Below, piece by piece: positions 61,169 through 64,000 of a stretch of 64,000 nucleotides of DNA. The translations under genes and the position numbers were made by a program. The notes beneath the pieces are model-generated. The model worked only from the letters and a program-made list of their open reading frames with translations, searched no databases and was not told where the DNA came from. Positions within the stretch are counted from its first letter, which is position 1. Every line of letters begins with the position of its first letter. The DNA comes from Micromonospora fulviviridis (GTDB taxonomy: Bacteria; Actinomycetota; Actinomycetes; Mycobacteriales; Micromonosporaceae): the NCBI RefSeq assembly GCF_014648395.1, contig NZ_BMRA01000006.1:437202-501201 (forward strand). Reading direction: 5' to 3'.

Positions 61169-64000
61169 CCCCGCCCCCGTCCCGCCCCGCGCCGGCGGAC
61201 CGCTCGTCGGTGCCGGCCGCGCCGGTGGTGACGATCGGCACCTTCCGGTCCGGCGTCATCCCGGCCCGGCGCTGGTAGTCGCCGACCAGGTCGAGCAGGG
61301 CCGGCCCGGTGGGCCGCCGGCCCGGCCGCACGTCGCAGGTGCCCACCTTGCTCTCCTGGATGAGCACGTTCGGGTCCAGGGTGATGCCGAACAGGTCGTT
61401 GGCCGAGTCGCCGGTGACCAGGCCCTCGCTGCCGAAGTGGTACGGCAGCCAGACCTGGTGGATCACCCGGCCGTCGATCCGCAGCGGGGTGAGCCGGTCG
61501 GTGACCAGCACCCGCGCCTCGATCACCGCGCGGCCGCTGACCAGGTGCGCCCACCCGAGGTTCGCCAACCCCACCTCGGCGGCCAACTCCGGCGACACCT
61601 CGACGAACATCTCCGGTTGCAGCTCGGCCAGGCGCGGCACGGTCCGGCTCATCCCGCCGGCCGTGTGGTGCTCGGTGAGCCGGCTGACCGTGAACACGTA
61701 CGGGAAGACCTGGGAGTGCGGCTCCGGCGGGCTCGGGTTGATCCGGTTCACCGGGTGGTCGTAGACCTTGCGGGTCGGGTTGGCCTGCTGCCCGTAGAGC
61801 GGGTTGCGCATCGGCGACTCGGCCGGCTCGTAGTGCGTCGGCAGCGGCCCGTCGAGCACCCCGGTGGGCGCGTACAGCCAGGCCTTGCCGTCGCCCTGCA
61901 TGACGAACGGGTCGTCCCCGGCCAGGGCCTCCGGCCCGGAGGCGTCGTCGGGCGGCCGGTAGGACGGCGGTTTGGTCTTCTCGAAGTCCGGCACGTCGTA
62001 GCCGGTCCACTCGCCCTTGTCCGCGTCCCACCAGACGTACTTCTTGCGCTCGCTCCACGGCCGGCCGTCCGGGTCGGCGGAGGCGCGGTTGTAGAGGATG
62101 CGCCGGTTCGCCGGCCAGGCCCAGCCCCACTCGGCCGCCACCCAGTCCTGCTCGTGGCGGGACTTGCGGCGGGCGGCCTGGTTGACCCCGTCGGCGTAGA
62201 CGCCGGAGTAGATCCAGCAGCCGACCGCGGTGGAACCGTCCGCCTTGGCCTCCGGGAATCCGCCCAGCGGGCGGCCGGTGGCCACCTCGTAGCCGTTGAT
62301 CTCCTTGAGCACCGCCTCGGCGCTCGGCTCGGCGTGCGGGCCGTGCGTCGGGTAGTCCCAGGTCAGGTCGAGCAGCGCCCGGTCGCGGGGCTTGCTGGAG
62401 TCGGCCAGCTTCTCGCGCAGCACCCGGCCGAGGTGGTAGAAGAACCACAGCTCGGAGCGGCAGTCGCCCGGCGGGTCGACGGCCTTCTCCCGCCACTGGA
62501 GCAGCCGCTGGGTCTGGGTGAAGGTGCCCTCCTTCTCCACGTGCGACGCGGCGGGCAGGAAGAACACCTCGGTGCGGCACTCCTCCGGCACGATCTCGCC
62601 GGTGGCGATCTCGGGGCTGTTCCGCCAGAACGTGGCGCTCTCGATCATGAACAGGTCGCGGACGACCAGCCAGTCCAGGTTGGCCATGCCCAGGCGCTGG
62701 GCGCGGCCGTGCGCCGAGCCGACGGCCGGGTTCTGGCCGAGCAGGAAGTAGCCCTTCACCTTGCCGTCGATCATGTTGAGCACCTGCTGGTACGTCCCGT
62801 GGTCGCCGGTCATCCGGGGCAGGTAGCCGTAGCAGAAGTCGTTCTCCGGCGTCGCCGCGTCCCCCCAGTACGCCTTGAGCAGGCTCGCCGCGAAGGCCCG
62901 GGAGTTGCCCCAGAAGCCCTTCTGGCCCGGGTGCCGGATGCTGTCCACCCACTCGTCGAAGGTCGGGTGGTTGGCGTGGTGCGGCATCGGCAGGTAGCCG
63001 GGCAGCAGATTGAACAGGGTCGGGATGTCGGTGGAGCCCTGGATGCTGGCGTGCCCGCGCAGCGCCAGGACGCCGCCGCCCGGCCGGCCCATGTTGCCCA
63101 GCAGGGTCTGGATGATCGCCCCGGTCCGGATGTACTGCACGCCGACGCTGTGCTGCGTCCAGCCCACCGAGTAGACCAGCGCGCCGGTCCGCTCCCGGCC
63201 CGAGTTCTCCGCCCAGGCGCGGGCCAGCTCCAGGAACTTCTCCTCAGGGATGCCGCAGACCCGCGCCACCATCTCCGGGGTGTAGCGGGCGAAGTGCCGC
63301 TTGAGGATCTGGTAGACGCAGCGCGGGTGCTGCAACGTCTCGTCCCGCTGGGTCTCCGCCGCCACGGGCATGCCGTGGGACTCGTGCCGCAGGCCCGCCG
63401 CGGTCTCCCGCTCCTTCGCGGTGTCCTTCGCCGCGCGCCGCCCCCCGTGCCCCTGGTACTGCCAGCTCGACTGGTCGTAGCTGTTGTGCTCGGGGTCGTA
63501 GCCGGAGAAGAAGCCGTCGAGGTCCTCGGTGTCGCGGAAGTCTTCGTTGACGATCGTCGCGGCGTTCGTGTACGCCAGCACGTACTCCCGGAAATCCAAC
63601 TCGTTGTCCAGGATGTACCGCACCACGCCGCCGAGCAGCGCGATGTCGGTGCCCACCCGGATCGGCAGGTACGTGTCGGCGAGCGCGCTGGTCCGGGTGA
63701 ACCGGGGATCCACGTGGAAGACCTTGGCGCCGCGCCGCTTGGCCTCCATCACCCACTGGAAGCCCACCGGGTGGGCCTCGGCCATGTTGGAGCCCTGGAT
63801 GACGATGACGTCAGCGTTGACCAGGTCCTGCTGGAAGTCCGTCGCGCCGCCGCGACCGAAGCTGGTCCCCAGACCGGGGACGGTGGCGGAGTGTCAAATG
63901 CGGGCCTGGTTCTCGATCTGGAGCGCCCCCATCGCCGTGAACAGCTTCTTGATGAGGTAGTTCTCCTCGTTGTCCAGCGTCGCCCCGCCCAGGCTGGAGA
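61161..64000 (-). CDS. fdhA: Selenocysteine-containing formate dehydrogenase alpha subunit (5' end outside window)
   Basis: 946 codons are visible; about 160 N-terminal residues, with the first 4Fe-4S site and any Tat signal, lie beyond the window. The reading frame includes an in-frame TGA at 63896-63894 in the context ARI-U-HSATVPGLGTSFGRGG, the Sec site of FdnG/FdoG-type enzymes; a SECIS-like hairpin lies just after it. Molybdopterin (Mo/W bis-MGD) segments include VDPRFTRTSALADTYLPIRV and the C-terminal LVTDRLTPLRIDGRVIHQVW. It oxidises formate to CO2. Without UGA read-through an open frame starts only at 63785. Confidence 0.95.
63865..63881 (-). promoter_or_regulatory. SECIS-like hairpin downstream of the UGA codon
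   Basis: Minus strand GTCCCC-GGTCT-GGGGAC: a 6-bp stem with a 5-base loop GGUCU. The loop begins about 18 bases after the UGA, inside the usual bacterial SECIS distance (roughly 16-37). GGUCU is the apical loop known from E. coli fdhF, which SelB recognises. Confidence 0.8.
63894..63896 (-). other. UGA codon read as selenocysteine in fdhA
   Basis: TGA on the minus strand, in frame with both the upstream codons to the window edge and the downstream fdhA frame. Its position between ARI and HS matches the Sec/Cys position of formate dehydrogenases. selA, selB and tRNA-Sec are in the same gene block. Confidence 0.93.

Noticed and set aside
61161..63896. fdhA as a gene broken by an in-frame stop, starting only at 63785
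   Set aside because: The frame is open on both sides of the TGA, its context is that of the Sec site, a SECIS-like hairpin follows, and selA, selB and tRNA-Sec lie in the same block.

Overview
The window is very GC-rich, gene-dense actinobacterial chromosome. Codons end in G or C, GTG starts and 4-base GTGA start/stop overlaps are frequent, and the run merR - DUF151 nuclease - ftsR - garA - gcvH - DUF881 - small basic protein - DUF881 - CDP-alcohol phosphatidyltransferase has the same order as the conserved mycobacterial/actinomycete cluster. Together with the protein flavour this suggests a filamentous actinomycete of the Micromonosporaceae type (inference, no search run). No CRISPR array, rRNA or insertion sequence was seen.

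Left part (1-17.2 kb): an FMN-reductase-like protein and a PlsC-type acyltransferase face cytochrome bd oxidase (cydAB), whose promoter carries dense dyad symmetry. There follow a GNAT gene with a structured leader and leader peptide, a patatin-like lipase, an SDR, an OFA-type MFS transporter with a coupled 41-residue small membrane protein, pdxY, a TerC-family protein, an AraC regulator beside a UvrA-like ATPase, and a complete ECF41-type sigma factor module with an AhpD-like partner and two look-alike promoters.

Middle (17.2-40.2 kb): an APH-family kinase and a solitary tyrosine recombinase with related palindromes nearby, a nucleotidyltransferase-domain protein, folD behind a ZTP riboswitch, a TSUP permease, a secreted vWA/HYR protein, peptide deformylase, a TetR-controlled DrrAB-like ABC exporter, a MarR/prolyl-aminopeptidase pair, pabB, a DUF5999 protein, gcvP behind a glycine riboswitch, a sirtuin, an HxlR/MBL-fold pair, and an operon of two haemoglobins plus a DivIVA-domain protein.

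Right part (40.2-64 kb): the ftsR/garA/gcvH/pgsA cluster, a SpoIIE phosphatase with a MarR regulator, a cluster of a universal stress protein and several small proteins, a CBS/CNNM membrane protein, and finally a complete selenocysteine module transcribed leftward: formate dehydrogenase alpha subunit with an in-frame UGA and a SECIS-like hairpin, iron-sulfur subunit, NrfD-type membrane subunit, OFA transporter, tRNA-Sec, selA and selB. The alpha subunit runs off the right edge.

Working together: cydAB, the haemoglobins and formate dehydrogenase are respiratory and low-oxygen/NO functions; gcvP, gcvH, folD, pabB and formate dehydrogenase touch one-carbon metabolism. The strongest less-ordinary signals are the selenocysteine locus, the ECF41 module with matched divergent promoters, the GNAT leader peptide with nested hairpin, and the globin-DivIVA operon.
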